This document shows, piece by piece, positions 26,160 to 35,435 of a stretch of 64,000 nt of DNA; positions within the stretch are counted from its first letter, which is position 1; each line of letters begins with the position of its first letter. This DNA is from Sunxiuqinia indica (lineage in GTDB: Bacteria; Bacteroidota; Bacteroidia; Bacteroidales; Prolixibacteraceae): contig NZ_WVEM01000007.1 of assembly GCF_009847015.1 (NCBI RefSeq), forward strand, positions 155,341 through 219,340. Reading direction: 5' to 3'. A program made the translations under genes and the position numbers. The notes under the pieces were generated by a model. The model saw only the letters and a list, made by a program, of their open reading frames with translations. It was not told the DNA's origin and did not search any database.

Positions 26160-26639
26160 CTATTTGATTGGTACTTGTCGCTTAAATTCCATTTCTAACG
26201 AAATGAATGTCTCCGTGCGGGCGATACCTTCAATGTCCTGCATTTCTTCGTCAATAATTCGTTTCAAATCATTGTTGGTTTTTGTTTGAATTTTTACAAA
26301 AATAGCATATGACCCTGTTGTATAATGGCACTCTACAATTTCCGGGATTTTGCTTAATGCTTCAACCACAGGAGCATGAAATTTGGCTTTTTCAAGGAAT
26401 AATCCCATGTATGCACAGGTGTTGTAACCCAATTTTGATGGGTTAACAATGAATTCACTACCGGAAACAACCCCTAAATTTAGAAGTCTTTGTACGCGCT
26501 GATGAATAGCAGCTCCGGAGACACCACACTCCCGGGCAACTTCCAAAAATGGAATACGGGCATTTTTAGTAATAAGCCGCAGAATTTTTTCATCTAATTC
26601 ATCTATTTGTGGCAGCGGATTTGTATTTTCTTTATTCAT
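26160..26639 (-). CDS. Lrp/AsnC-family transcriptional regulator (second copy)
   Basis: A 159-residue regulator from the ATG at 26639 (MNKENTNPLPQIDELDEK); the longer reading begins at a TTG. The winged helix-turn-helix is at about residues 15-67 (IPFLEVARECGVSGAAIHQRVQRL) and the RAM ligand domain at about 75-155 (EIVECHYTTGSYAIFVKI). It is paralogous to the regulator at 18479-18946. No obvious target is divergent from it; the upstream gap (26640-26866) is AT-rich and contains AATTGACA at 26821-26828, the same octamer found upstream of amt. Confidence 0.93.
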   Translation of the reverse strand: MNKENTNPLPQIDELDEKILRLITKNARIPFLEVARECGVSGAAIHQRVQRLLNLGVVSGSEFIVNPSKLGYNTCAYMGLFLEKAKFHAPVVEALSKIPEIVECHYTTGSYAIFVKIQTKTNNDLKRIIDEEMQDIEGIARTETFISLEMEFKRQVPIK

Positions 26640-26866
26640 TCTGGTTGTGTTTTTCAACTTTGAAATTAAAAGTTAAAGATATAAAAACCCAATAAATTAT
26701 AAATAATCGGATAACTTTTTAAGTCTTTAGTAATAATTTATAAGCAGATACTTGTAATGTATGAGTAATAAGTTGGTTCAAATTCAGGTCGGCAAAAGTA
26801 TATTATTTTTTTCATATTCTAATTGACACTATCTGATACAATATGATTTTCCGACTCATTTACTCG

Positions 26867-28138
26867 CTATTTTTTTGAAGTGCCGTTGGGTTGACTGATG
26901 TAGTCCGATATGTCGTAACCACTTGGATTTTGAAAAACACGGAGTCCGAATTCGGGTAATATCGCTAAAATGTGATCCATGATATCAGCCTGGATAGCTT
27001 CGTACTTAGCCCAATTCTGATCTTTGCTGAAAACATAAAACTCCAGGGGTAGTCCTTTTTCTGATGGTTGTAAATGACGAACAAGGAAGGTCAGCTCCTG
27101 ATGAATCATCGGATGTTGGCGAAGATAGTTTTCAAGGTAACGTCGAAAAATTCCAAGGTTGGTTTGTCTGCGTCCATTGTATACGTCGCCATCTTCTATT
27201 TTAAGATTTTTATTGAACGCTTTGATCTCTTTTTCTCGCTCTTCCAGATAATCTTTCAGCAAATAAAAATGACTTAATTTTTCAAGTGTCGCTTTATCAC
27301 AAAAACGGACACTGCGCATATCCAGGTTTACTGATCGTTTAATTCGGCGACCCCCGGATTCCTCCATGCCAATCCAGTTGTTGAACGATTCGGACACCAA
27401 CGCATAGGTTGGAATGGTCGTAATTGTTTTGTCCCAGTTCTGGACTTTCACTGTATTTAAGCTGATGTCAATTACTGTTCCGTCAGCATTGTGGCTTGGC
27501 ATTGCAATCCAGTCGCCGGGTTTCAGCATTTTGTTGGCCGACAGCTGAATACTAGCTACAAGGCTTAAAATTGTATCCTTAAAAACTAAAAGCAATACGG
27601 CGGCAATAGCTCCCAATCCACCAAGCAGGTAGAGGGGGGTTTTGTCAATAAGCACTGAAATGACAAAGATGATTGCTACACAAAAGATCAATATCTGAAA
27701 CAGCTGGATATATCCCTTGATTGGACGGTTGATAGCGTATGGAGTAGTTTGGTAGATGTCGTTGGCAGCATTACCAATTCGTATTGTGAAGAAGGTAAAG
27801 ATTCCGATAAAGTAAATTCTTGAAAAACCATAAAGTAGCTTGTTGACTAATTCACTATCAGAAAAACCAGAAGCGTAATAGATAATGAGTGCAGATGAAA
27901 GATGAGCCAAAGCACTAAATACTTTTCGCTGAACCAGAAAATCATCCCACTGGGTTTTTGTTTTTTGAACAAACTGGTGAACAATTTTAGCTAGTGCTAT
28001 TCTGGTTATCCACTGAGCAAGGTACGAAACCAACGCCAAAACAAGCAGGCATGCAAAAATTGAAATGTGATTCGCACTGTTCTCAGGGACACTTAAGTCT
28101 GATAAAATTGTTCTAAAAAGCTCTAGTAAGTAGTTCAT
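26867..28138 (-). CDS. MscS-family mechanosensitive ion channel
   Basis: A 423-residue inner-membrane protein with about five hydrophobic segments in residues 20-190, including the pore-lining helix region (LGGLGAIAAVLLLVFKDTILS), followed by the MscS beta-domain (LKPGDWIAMPSHNADGTVIDISLNTVKVQNWD) and a cytoplasmic alpha/beta domain. The length and the PTYALVSESFNNW segment resemble the YbdG-type subfamily rather than minimal MscS. Such channels open on membrane tension to release osmolytes. Transcribed alone. Confidence 0.9.
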   Translation of the reverse strand: MNYLLELFRTILSDLSVPENSANHISIFACLLVLALVSYLAQWITRIALAKIVHQFVQKTKTQWDDFLVQRKVFSALAHLSSALIIYYASGFSDSELVNKLLYGFSRIYFIGIFTFFTIRIGNAANDIYQTTPYAINRPIKGYIQLFQILIFCVAIIFVISVLIDKTPLYLLGGLGAIAAVLLLVFKDTILSLVASIQLSANKMLKPGDWIAMPSHNADGTVIDISLNTVKVQNWDKTITTIPTYALVSESFNNWIGMEESGGRRIKRSVNLDMRSVRFCDKATLEKLSHFYLLKDYLEEREKEIKAFNKNLKIEDGDVYNGRRQTNLGIFRRYLENYLRQHPMIHQELTFLVRHLQPSEKGLPLEFYVFSKDQNWAKYEAIQADIMDHILAILPEFGLRVFQNPSGYDISDYISQPNGTSKK

Positions 28139-28205
28139 CTGACGAATATCAATTTATTCTAATTAATTTGTTCCTAATTTAGACGCTAAAATTAATGATT
28201 TTGTT

Positions 28206-29489
28206 ATGATTAGAAAATGGATGCTTATCAGCTTGTTGAGTGTTTTTACATCCGGGGTTTTAATGGCAAAACCTCAGTTTTCGGACTATTTTATAAACAA
28301 GACCTTGCGTATTGATTACTTATTGACCGGAACGGCTGATACGGCTGAAGTTATTCTGGAACAGTTAAAGAAGGAGCCTAATTATGGCGGTTCGCATTTT
28401 AATTTAATTGACGAATTTGATTTTGGAACCTATCGGTATCAGCTTTTCGACAAAGAGTCGAACGAGTTGATTTTTTCCAAAGGATTCTGTCCCATTTTTC
28501 AAGAGTGGCAAACCACTGATGAAGCAAAAAAACAAAAGCGCAGTTTTTACCAAGTGGCTATTTTGCCGTTTCCTAAAAAAACGTGCTCTTTTGTTGTAGA
28601 AGAGCGAAACTGGGAAGGAGAATTTGTAAGCGTTTATTCGACTGATGTAGATCCAGAGAACTATTTTATTCTGAATGAAAATCCGATAAATCTGAAGTCA
28701 GAAAAAATTATCGACAGTGGAGAACCCGAAAAAAAGGTTGATCTGGTTATTTTGTCGGAAGGCTATACTTCAGAAGAGATGGATAAATTTGAAGCCGATG
28801 CCAGGCGGATGATAGACGCCTTGTTTTCCGCTGCTCCGTTCAATAAGCATAAAGACGATTTTAATGTTTATGCTGTTGAGGTTCCGTCTGATGAATCGGG
28901 AACAGACGTGCCAGGCGAACACATTTATAAGAATACAGCCTTCAACTCCAATTTTTACACCTTTGATACACCGCGCTACCTGACGTCACAAGATATGCTT
29001 GCAATTCACGATGCCGCAGCTGTAGTCCCATATGATCATATTTACGTGTTAGTAAATACCGATAGATATGGAGGTGGTGGATTTTACAACTATCTGTCAC
29101 TGACTTCAGTTGACGATAGTTTATCCGAAATTGTGTTTATTCATGAATTTGGACATGGCTTTGCCGGATTAGCTGATGAGTATTATACTTCTGATGTAGC
29201 TTATGCTGATTATTATAATTTGGAGGTGGAGCCTTGGGAACCGAATATTACTACGTTGGTTGATTTTGAATCAAAATGGACGGATTTGATTCAAGAAGGC
29301 ACACCACAACCAACGCCTAGAAATGTTGCCAATAGCAAACTGGTGGGTGTTTTTGAAGGTGGTGGTTATCTGACAAAAGGAATTTATAGCCCAATGATGG
29401 ACTGTCGCATGAAAACCAATGAAGCCAAAGGGTTTTGCCCGGTTTGCCAAAAAGCGATCGAAAAAGTAATTGAATGGCACTGCCAATAA
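28206..29489 (+). CDS. Secreted M64-family zinc metallopeptidase
   Basis: A 427-residue exported protein with a signal peptide (MIRKWMLISLLSVFTSGVLMA). Residues about 25-145 form a beta-rich M64 N-terminal domain; the catalytic domain carries H313-E-F-G-H317 in FIHEFGHGFAGLADEYY, the signature of IgA-peptidase-type M64 enzymes. A C-terminal Cys pair region (MDCRMKTNEAKGFCPVCQ) is also typical. Many Bacteroidota encode it; substrates of environmental members are unknown, so immunoglobulin cleavage should not be assumed. A strong hairpin follows. Confidence 0.92.
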   Translation: MIRKWMLISLLSVFTSGVLMAKPQFSDYFINKTLRIDYLLTGTADTAEVILEQLKKEPNYGGSHFNLIDEFDFGTYRYQLFDKESNELIFSKGFCPIFQEWQTTDEAKKQKRSFYQVAILPFPKKTCSFVVEERNWEGEFVSVYSTDVDPENYFILNENPINLKSEKIIDSGEPEKKVDLVILSEGYTSEEMDKFEADARRMIDALFSAAPFNKHKDDFNVYAVEVPSDESGTDVPGEHIYKNTAFNSNFYTFDTPRYLTSQDMLAIHDAAAVVPYDHIYVLVNTDRYGGGGFYNYLSLTSVDDSLSEIVFIHEFGHGFAGLADEYYTSDVAYADYYNLEVEPWEPNITTLVDFESKWTDLIQEGTPQPTPRNVANSKLVGVFEGGGYLTKGIYSPMMDCRMKTNEAKGFCPVCQKAIEKVIEWHCQ

Positions 29490-29584
29490 TAAATATAGAG
29501 CGTAGCATTAGGAATTGAGTTTTTAGAGTGCTATTGTATCAATCGAAATCCAGCTGAATTATCGGACGAGAAGTAAAAAGACTT

Positions 29585-29626
29585 AAAAGCGCGTAAATTG
29601 ATAATTTATGTGCTTTTTTATTTTGC
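29585..29626 (+). terminator. Terminator after the M64 gene
   Basis: A 15-base arm at 29585-29599 pairs with 29603-29617 around the loop GAT, with two G-U pairs, and is followed by a T-rich tract. It lies about 95 bases downstream of the stop. Confidence 0.7.
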
Positions 29627-29779
29627 CTAACTTTTTGTTGTTCCAAGTTCTTTCAACATGAAGAAAATGCTCACCTTTTCTGATTTTAACGATGTCGATC
29701 TGTACAACCGATCATATAAAGATGTAATTTTGCAATTGAATGAGCTTATTTCAATTTAATAAAGCTAAAATAGAACATT

Positions 29780-29881
29780 ATGGCAAAATCACATGACGCT
29801 AAAAAAACTGCAAAAAAGGAGCCACTGAAAACTCCAAAAGAAAAGAAGGCAGAAAAGAGAGAGAAAAAGGCAAAACGATAG
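29780..29881 (+). CDS. 33-residue Lys-rich basic protein
   Basis: ATG at 29780 to TAG at 29881 encodes MAKSHDAKKTAKKEPLKTPK and then EKKAEKREKKAKR, about 45% Lys plus Arg. Very similar short, highly basic proteins beginning MAKS-DAKK and containing KEP-KTPKEKK are, from memory, common and largely unannotated in Bacteroidota. It is followed directly by a strong hairpin terminator (29909-29941), which supports expression as an independent small transcript. It may bind nucleic acid or ribosomes by charge; no function is established. It is easily missed by length cut-offs. Confidence 0.65.
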   Translation: MAKSHDAKKTAKKEPLKTPKEKKAEKREKKAKR

Positions 29882-29908
29882 GTCGTTTTGAGTAAAAATA
29901 ACTCGATG

Positions 29909-29945
29909 AATGAGGATTAACATGAAATGTTAGTCCTCATTTTTG
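29909..29945 (+). terminator. Terminator of the small Lys-rich gene
   Basis: AATGAGGA at 29909-29916 pairs with TCCTCATT at 29934-29941, with inner TAACAT/ATGTTA pairing, followed by a T-run. Confidence 0.8.
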
Positions 29946-29952
29946 TTAAAGT

Positions 29953-29983
29953 AAAAAGGAACCAGGTTTCTGGCTCCTTTTTA
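29953..29983. terminator. Terminator of rocD (minus strand)
   Basis: AAAAAGGA-A-CCAG pairs with CTGG-C-TCCTTTTT (one mismatch) with A-rich and T-rich flanks. It lies 14 bases past the rocD stop and could work for both convergent units. Confidence 0.7.
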
Positions 29984-29996
29984 CTTAGGTGACATT

Positions 29997-31220
29997 CTAA
30001 AAACCAAAAGTGTTAAATGTCTCTTTAATCCGATTGATGGCCTCCATCATTTGAGTTTCGTTAATGATTAATGGTGGGGTAAACCGGATAATATGTTCGT
30101 GAGTTGGTTTGGCCAATAATCCATTTTCTTTCATCGCTAAACACACATCCCAGGCTGTTTTGCCATCCATCGGCTTTATGGCGATGGCGTTGAGCAGTCC
30201 TTTCCCTCTTACTACTTCAATCATTTCCGAATCAATCGCTTGCATTTCACTTCGAAAAAGTCGTCCCATTTTTTCAGCGTTTTCGGCTAGCTTTTCATCC
30301 TGAATAACATCCAGTGCTGCCATGGCTACTTTTGCCGCAATCGGGTTACCTCCGTAGGTTGATCCATGTTCTCCGGGTTTGATGGTGAGCATAATCTCGT
30401 CATCAGCCAGCACGCAGGACACCGGAAGCATACCGCCGGAAATAGCTTTCCCGAGTATCAGGATATCGGGTCGAACATTTTCATGGTCGCAGGCCAGCAT
30501 TCGGCCTGTTCTGGCCAAGCCGGTTTGTACTTCGTCGGCAACAAATAAAACATTGTGTTTTTTACACAAATCAGCTGCTTTTTTCAGAAAACCATCTTCA
30601 GGAACATAAACGCCCGCTTCAGCCTGAATAGGTTCAACTAAAAATCCGGCAACATTCCGATCTTGCAAAGCCTGTTCAAGTGCATTGGTGTCGTTGTAGG
30701 GGATGTTGATAAAGCCGGGAGTGTACGGTCCGTAATCACTATAAGCATCCGGATCCGAAGACATGGAGATAATGGTGATTGTTCGCCCGTGGAAATTCCC
30801 GTTGCAGACTACAATTTTAGCCTCATTTTTTTGCACCCCTTTCACTTTATAGGCCCACTTTCGAATAAGTTTCAGTGCGGTTTCATCGGCTTCGGCTCCG
30901 GAATTCATCGGCAGCATCTTGTCGTAATCAAAAAGCTTGCACATGTATTCTTCCCATTCGCCTAATACATCGTTGTAAAAAGCCCGTGAGGTTAAAGCTA
31001 GTTTTTGTGCCTGTTGGGTGAGTGCTTCAACAATTTTTGGGTGGCAATGTCCTTGGTTAACTGCTGAGTAAGCGGCCAGGAAATCCAGATATCGGTTGCC
31101 GTCAACATCCCAAACATAGATTCCTTCGCCACGTTCCAGCACTGCAGGTAGTGGATGATAATTGTGGGCTCCATAACGTGCTTCACGATCAATGAAGGAT
31201 TGAGTAGAACGAGTTTCCAT
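29997..31220 (-). CDS. rocD: Ornithine--oxo-acid aminotransferase
   Basis: A 407-residue class III PLP aminotransferase that converts ornithine to glutamate semialdehyde. Signatures include [23 protein letters not shown] at the N terminus, [53 protein letters not shown] and the PLP lysine in [14 protein letters not shown]. These together fit RocD better than acetylornithine aminotransferase. Cytoplasmic, monocistronic, ending at a hairpin. Confidence 0.94.
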   Translation of the reverse strand: METRSTQSFIDREARYGAHNYHPLPAVLERGEGIYVWDVDGNRYLDFLAAYSAVNQGHCHPKIVEALTQQAQKLALTSRAFYNDVLGEWEEYMCKLFDYDKMLPMNSGAEADETALKLIRKWAYKVKGVQKNEAKIVVCNGNFHGRTITIISMSSDPDAYSDYGPYTPGFINIPYNDTNALEQALQDRNVAGFLVEPIQAEAGVYVPEDGFLKKAADLCKKHNVLFVADEVQTGLARTGRMLACDHENVRPDILILGKAISGGMLPVSCVLADDEIMLTIKPGEHGSTYGGNPIAAKVAMAALDVIQDEKLAENAEKMGRLFRSEMQAIDSEMIEVVRGKGLLNAIAIKPMDGKTAWDVCLAMKENGLLAKPTHEHIIRFTPPLIINETQMMEAINRIKETFNTFGF

Positions 31221-31398
31221 AATCGTAATAATTAATGGGTTATTTTGATAACAGAATTACGCATAATCTCCTGTATTTCAAAGAAATTTAGACTGTTAAA
31301 TAAAATCTTATGGGGTGATAAAACTGTTTTTTAGTTACATATTTTTTTCTCTACCACGTTTCAACTTTCAATTTCTAAGATTCTATATTCTTTTATCT

Positions 31399-31406
31399 TA
31401 TATTTG
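31399..31406 (+). promoter_or_regulatory. Candidate -7 element for the TPR histidine kinase
   Basis: TATATTTG, an exact TAnnTTTG match followed by C, lies 30 bases before the ATG at 31437. No well-spaced TTTG was seen upstream. Confidence 0.4.
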
Positions 31407-31436
31407 CAGCCGAGTTGGGCTAATCTGAAGTTCGTT

Positions 31437-33335
31437 ATGAAATTTAAACTGATTCTATTATTTCTGTTTTTTGTTGGGGGAGGGATTGTCAGTGGGTATT
31501 CTGTTAACACCGATTCTCTGAAAACAATTATAGCAGCGGATGAAAAAGATAGGGTAGATGCATTGCTTGATTTTAGTGACCAATACCTTGATTCCATTAT
31601 CTATTATGACTTTGTGGTTACTTGTCTGAATGAAGCTTTGGACAGTGCTGAATCAGCTGAAAATGATTCCCTACAAGTGAAAATCTACAATTACCTTGGG
31701 TTGGCTGATTTTAATATTGGAAACTACGAAAGTAGTACCAATTATTTTTATAAGGCACTAAATATTTTGGATCGCAAACCGAACGTAAGACAAAAATCGA
31801 TCGTTTATAATAACCTGGGGATGATTTTTGATGAGCTGGAAGACTTTGACCGCGCTCTCGAATTTTACCATGAATCATATCTTATAGACAGTTTGGCTAA
31901 TAACAAAGAGGGATTGGTTTTTTCATATATCAATTTGGGAATCAGTTATCAGAATCTCAAACAATACGAGCGGTCAAGAAAATATAATAATCTGGCTTTT
32001 GAGCTAGCCAAAGAGTTGAATGACAGCCTTTCGATGGTGAATGTTGTTAATAATCTGGGAACACTTGAATACGATCTTAAAAATTACGATGAAAGCTTAA
32101 GTTATTATCTACAAGCGTTGGAATTGTATGAGGAATCCAGAGATCGAGCAGGGGTTGCGATTGCAAAAAACAATATTGGTTTAGTTTATCTGGACCTTAA
32201 AGATTACCCGAAATCGTTGGAGAATTTTAAAACTGCATTAAAAATAGCATCCGAATTGAACATGTATGATTTTACAGGTGATATTTACGGCAACCTTTCT
32301 ATTTATTACGAAGATATTGGGGATTACAAAAATGCTTTTGAGTACTACGATCAATACAATACGGTGTATGATAGTTTGATAGGAGAGAAACAAGAACTTA
32401 AAATCCGAAAGCTGGAAACCCAATACCAATTTGAAAAAAAGCAGCGTGAAATATTGGAGCTTCAAAAGAAAAATGAACAGCAGGAAAAGCTATTGGTAGA
32501 CTCCAGAAGTATTCAGCACTATTTGTATTTAATTATTTTGCTGGTTGTTATTTTTCTGTCCGTCTTGTTTTTCCTCTTGCGAAAAGAACGAACACTGGCC
32601 CGCGAGCTGCACGATAAAACTCAGGAGCTGAAAAAACTAAACTTGTCAAAAGACCGTTTTTTCTCCATTATAGCTCACGACCTGCGAAATCCGTTTAATG
32701 CCTTAATTAGTTTTACCAGCCTGTTGCGCGAACAATTTGACTCCTTTAGCCGAGATGATCTCAAACGGATTATTATCGACTTAAATAATGCAACCGAGCA
32801 AGGATTCTCATTATTGGAGAACCTGCTACACTGGACTCGGTCACAGACCAATATGATCAAAGTATACAATACCAATTTTAAACTGAAGGAAGTTGTTGAT
32901 AGTATTTTAAGTTTGGCAGCCCCAAATTTGTTAGAAAAATCTCAGGTTGTTGAAGTCGATATGGATGAAGAATTGAAGATTTATGGCGATAAAGATATGA
33001 TTGCAACAGTCATTCGTAACTTAGTTTTCAATGCGATCAAGTTTTCTTATCCTGAAACAGTTATTCGTATAGAAGGTAAGCAGATTGGTGCAAATATTCA
33101 ATTTTCAGTGTCCGATCAAGGGGTTGGAATGACAGAGGAAGTTCAGCGCAATATTTTTGATAGTCAGAACTATTCAACGTCGGCAGGAACTTCGGGCGAA
33201 ACTGGTAGTGGTTTAGGATTGGTGATCTGTCGCGAATTTATCGAAAAGAACAAGGGGGTTATTTGGGTTGAAAGCGAGGAAGGAAAAGGAGCAATATTTC
33301 GGTTTTCAATTCCAGTTGTTAAAGGCAAGCCTTAA
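31437..33335 (+). CDS. TPR-containing sensor histidine kinase
   Basis: A 632-residue kinase from the ATG at 31437 (MKFKLILLFLFFVGGGIVSG, signal peptide); an in-frame TTG at 31404 is less likely. A periplasmic region of about six to seven TPR repeats (YNYLGLADFNIGNYESS, YNNLGMIFDELEDFDRA and so on, about residues 75-310) is followed by a coiled coil, one membrane helix (about 360-380), then HisKA with FFSIIAHDLRNPF (phospho-acceptor His) and an HATPase domain with NLVFNAIKFS, SDQGVGM and GSGLGLVI. There is no fused or adjacent response regulator. It precedes the ECF sigma gene by 122 bases; a link to the polysaccharide locus is possible but unproven. Confidence 0.93.
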   Translation: MKFKLILLFLFFVGGGIVSGYSVNTDSLKTIIAADEKDRVDALLDFSDQYLDSIIYYDFVVTCLNEALDSAESAENDSLQVKIYNYLGLADFNIGNYESSTNYFYKALNILDRKPNVRQKSIVYNNLGMIFDELEDFDRALEFYHESYLIDSLANNKEGLVFSYINLGISYQNLKQYERSRKYNNLAFELAKELNDSLSMVNVVNNLGTLEYDLKNYDESLSYYLQALELYEESRDRAGVAIAKNNIGLVYLDLKDYPKSLENFKTALKIASELNMYDFTGDIYGNLSIYYEDIGDYKNAFEYYDQYNTVYDSLIGEKQELKIRKLETQYQFEKKQREILELQKKNEQQEKLLVDSRSIQHYLYLIILLVVIFLSVLFFLLRKERTLARELHDKTQELKKLNLSKDRFFSIIAHDLRNPFNALISFTSLLREQFDSFSRDDLKRIIIDLNNATEQGFSLLENLLHWTRSQTNMIKVYNTNFKLKEVVDSILSLAAPNLLEKSQVVEVDMDEELKIYGDKDMIATVIRNLVFNAIKFSYPETVIRIEGKQIGANIQFSVSDQGVGMTEEVQRNIFDSQNYSTSAGTSGETGSGLGLVICREFIEKNKGVIWVESEEGKGAIFRFSIPVVKGKP

Positions 33336-33457
33336 GTTACTTACTATCTTCTGTAGGCAGTTTGTAGCTTTAAAGTGGAAACTTCGTTAAGATGACCTCT
33401 TCAAAGTTTTCATATCTTTTTGCTCGTTTTTATTTTATATGATGCGAAGTACAACCA

Positions 33458-34084
33458 ATGAAAAGGTTATATTTGAGCAAAGCCATAACAAAAACTTACT
33501 CCTTGAAAAAACTCGAACTTCATAGTGAGATTGAACTGGTAACGAGATTGATAAATCAAGACCATTTCGCCTTTGAAGTCCTTTTTTATAAATACAAAAA
33601 CAAAGTAAAAGGGTTTGTACTCAAATTTGCCCCATCTCAAATTGATGCAGACGACATCGTTCAAAAAGTGTTTATTAAGGTTTGGCTTCAAAAAGAAAAG
33701 TTGTCTATCGACAAGTCTTTTTCTGCATTCTTGTATACGATCGCCAAAAATGAAATCATTGATCAACTGAAGTCTTCAGTAAATCGCCGTATTTATTTTA
33801 TGGGCAACAACCTGATCGCCGACCTGAATATTAGGGAGCAGTCTGACAATACAGATGAACAATTGGGATTAGAGAAAAAAATAACTGAGTTGATTCATCA
33901 ATTGCCGGAACGCCGGAAGGAGATTTTCGAACTGAGTAGATTCGGAGGCTTGACCTACAGACAGATCGCAGAAAAGTTGGAAATTTCAGAAAATACAGTA
34001 GACACCCAAATTCGGAAGGCGTTGAAATTTTTGAGAGAAAAGTTAAAGATAGTTCGCAATAACATTCTGCTGATAATTTTCTAA
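33458..34084 (+). CDS. ECF RNA polymerase sigma factor (SusC/FecR-associated)
   Basis: A 208-residue sigma-70 family factor. Region 2 is at about residues 25-95 (FEVLFYKYKNKVKGFVLKF and DADDIVQKVFIKVW) and region 4 at about 145-200 (LPERRKEIFELSRFGGLTYR, QIAEKLEISENTVDTQI). It lacks sigma-3 and belongs to the Bacteroidota group that works with FecR anti-sigma factors to turn on SusC/SusD operons. It lies directly before fecR (258-base gap) and the SusC gene with an STN domain, so it likely switches on the locus when substrate loads the transporter. Confidence 0.94.
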   Translation: MKRLYLSKAITKTYSLKKLELHSEIELVTRLINQDHFAFEVLFYKYKNKVKGFVLKFAPSQIDADDIVQKVFIKVWLQKEKLSIDKSFSAFLYTIAKNEIIDQLKSSVNRRIYFMGNNLIADLNIREQSDNTDEQLGLEKKITELIHQLPERRKEIFELSRFGGLTYRQIAEKLEISENTVDTQIRKALKFLREKLKIVRNNILLIIF

Positions 34085-34342
34085 TCAAATAATTCTTTGA
34101 AACTCAGTCTCGAGGGTTCATATTTTCTTTCCTGAAAATCGGGGAAGTTGTCAGTCTTCCGACTGACGGAGGCGTGAAATAGGGAACATTCGATTTTAGG
34201 CTTTTGGGGCGAAATAAAGTTGCCGCGCTACTTCGTAGTAGAACCACGTGGATAGTCAGCTTTAAGAATTTTCTTTATTTTTTTTGATTTGGCTTCACGG
34301 AAACTGAGTTTGCTTTCGTATTGAATACAAACTATCGAATCT
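34085..34342. other. Structured 258-base gap between ECF sigma and fecR
   Basis: Sigma and FecR genes are normally closer together. This gap holds a perfect 7-bp hairpin with a TTCC loop (GTCAGTC 34150-34156, GACTGAC 34161-34167), a second 5-bp hairpin (CTACT 34228-34232, AGTAG 34237-34241), and is bracketed by a 9-bp inverted repeat (AAACTCAGT 34100-34108, ACTGAGTTT 34303-34311). It could be a small non-autonomous insertion, a structured leader or a regulatory RNA; none is proven. Confidence 0.4.
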
Positions 34343-35338
34343 ATGAGCGATCAAAGCTTGTCTCTGTTAAAAAGATTTATACAAGACGATTTCCTGTCAA
34401 AACAGGAATTAAAGGCCCTTAAGAGGGGGTTGGAAGATCCAAAAAATAGCCAGGTGATTGATGTTTGGATGCATGACTACTGGAATATTGCACATGAAGT
34501 TGAGTCCAATACTTCATTCTCTGATATAATTGCCCAGGTTAACCAAGCGTATCAAACACGGAGTCAGGAAATTTTCTGGGATCGGAAATGGGTTAAACAA
34601 CTACAAAAGATAGCAGCAATCCTTATTCTACCTCTTGTTTTAGTGTCAGGCTACCTCGTTCTTTCGCGAGTAGATTCTAATCTTCAATATGCAGAGGCCA
34701 TCGTGCCAAATGGTCAAAAATCAGAAATTGTATTGCCCGATAACACGCATATCTGGTTGAATTCTGGAACGCGATTAAAGTATCCTGTGAAGTTTGGAAG
34801 TGGCAAAAGAGAAGTTTTTCTGGACGGGGAGGCTTATTTCGAGGTTGCCCATAATGCCAATGCTCCCTTTATCGTAAATGCTAAGAACGTGGCTGTTAAG
34901 GTGCTGGGTACAACATTTAATGTAAAGGCCTATTACGATGAAAGTCAGGTTGAAACGGCGCTTTTATCCGGGAAAATCAAATTGTTGATAGAGAATCGTG
35001 ATGAGATTGATGTCCATCCGGGAGAACTTGTCAATATTTCCGGTAGCCAAAAGTCGGTGTCAAAATCAGGGTTTAATTCTGAAGAAATTGTTGGGTGGAG
35101 GAATAACCGATTGGTTTTCAGAGATGATACATTTAGTAACCTTGTTAAGAAAATTGAACGCTGGTATGATGTCGAAATCGTTTATGATGAAAAACTGTAT
35201 GACCATAAAAGACTGACGGTTGAATTACAGGAAGGAGAAAGCATTGATCGGTTAATGCAGATTATCGAAAAGACAATGAATATAAACTATCACATAAACA
35301 AACAAAAAATATATATCAAACCGAAAATGAAAAGCTAA
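34343..35338 (+). CDS. FecR-family anti-sigma factor
   Basis: A 331-residue inner-membrane protein. The N-terminal cytoplasmic part (1-85) would hold the sigma factor, a single membrane helix is at about 87-107 (IAAILILPLVLVSGYLVLS), then the periplasmic FecR domain (about 125-220: EIVLPDNTHIWLNSGTRLKY, VFLDGEAYFEVAHNANAPF, VLGTTFNVKAYYD) and a C-terminal DUF4974 (about 255-325) that contacts the STN domain of the transporter. It transduces substrate binding at the SusC protein to the ECF sigma encoded upstream. A hairpin separates it from susC. Confidence 0.95.
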   Translation: MSDQSLSLLKRFIQDDFLSKQELKALKRGLEDPKNSQVIDVWMHDYWNIAHEVESNTSFSDIIAQVNQAYQTRSQEIFWDRKWVKQLQKIAAILILPLVLVSGYLVLSRVDSNLQYAEAIVPNGQKSEIVLPDNTHIWLNSGTRLKYPVKFGSGKREVFLDGEAYFEVAHNANAPFIVNAKNVAVKVLGTTFNVKAYYDESQVETALLSGKIKLLIENRDEIDVHPGELVNISGSQKSVSKSGFNSEEIVGWRNNRLVFRDDTFSNLVKKIERWYDVEIVYDEKLYDHKRLTVELQEGESIDRLMQIIEKTMNINYHINKQKIYIKPKMKS

Positions 35339-35355
35339 GCTATTTGAAAAAGTAA

Positions 35356-35388
35356 GCGGGTAGTTCTGCGCCAACATACACTACCCGC
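35356..35388 (+). terminator. Hairpin between fecR and susC (possible attenuator)
   Basis: GCGGGTAGT at 35356-35364 and ACTACCCGC at 35380-35388 are perfectly complementary around a 15-base loop. Only a weak T-stretch follows, so it may act as a partial terminator or as an mRNA-stabilising 5' structure for susC. Confidence 0.5.
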
Positions 35389-35435
35389 CATCTTTACGTG
35401 TAAACCTTAAGTTTAACGAAAAACTAAACAAATTT

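Noticed and set aside
29658-29759. 33-codon plus-strand frame upstream of the Lys-rich small gene (MKKMLTFSDFNDVDLYNRSY...)
   Set aside because: Composition is plausible, but no known family, no clear promoter and no conservation evidence available.
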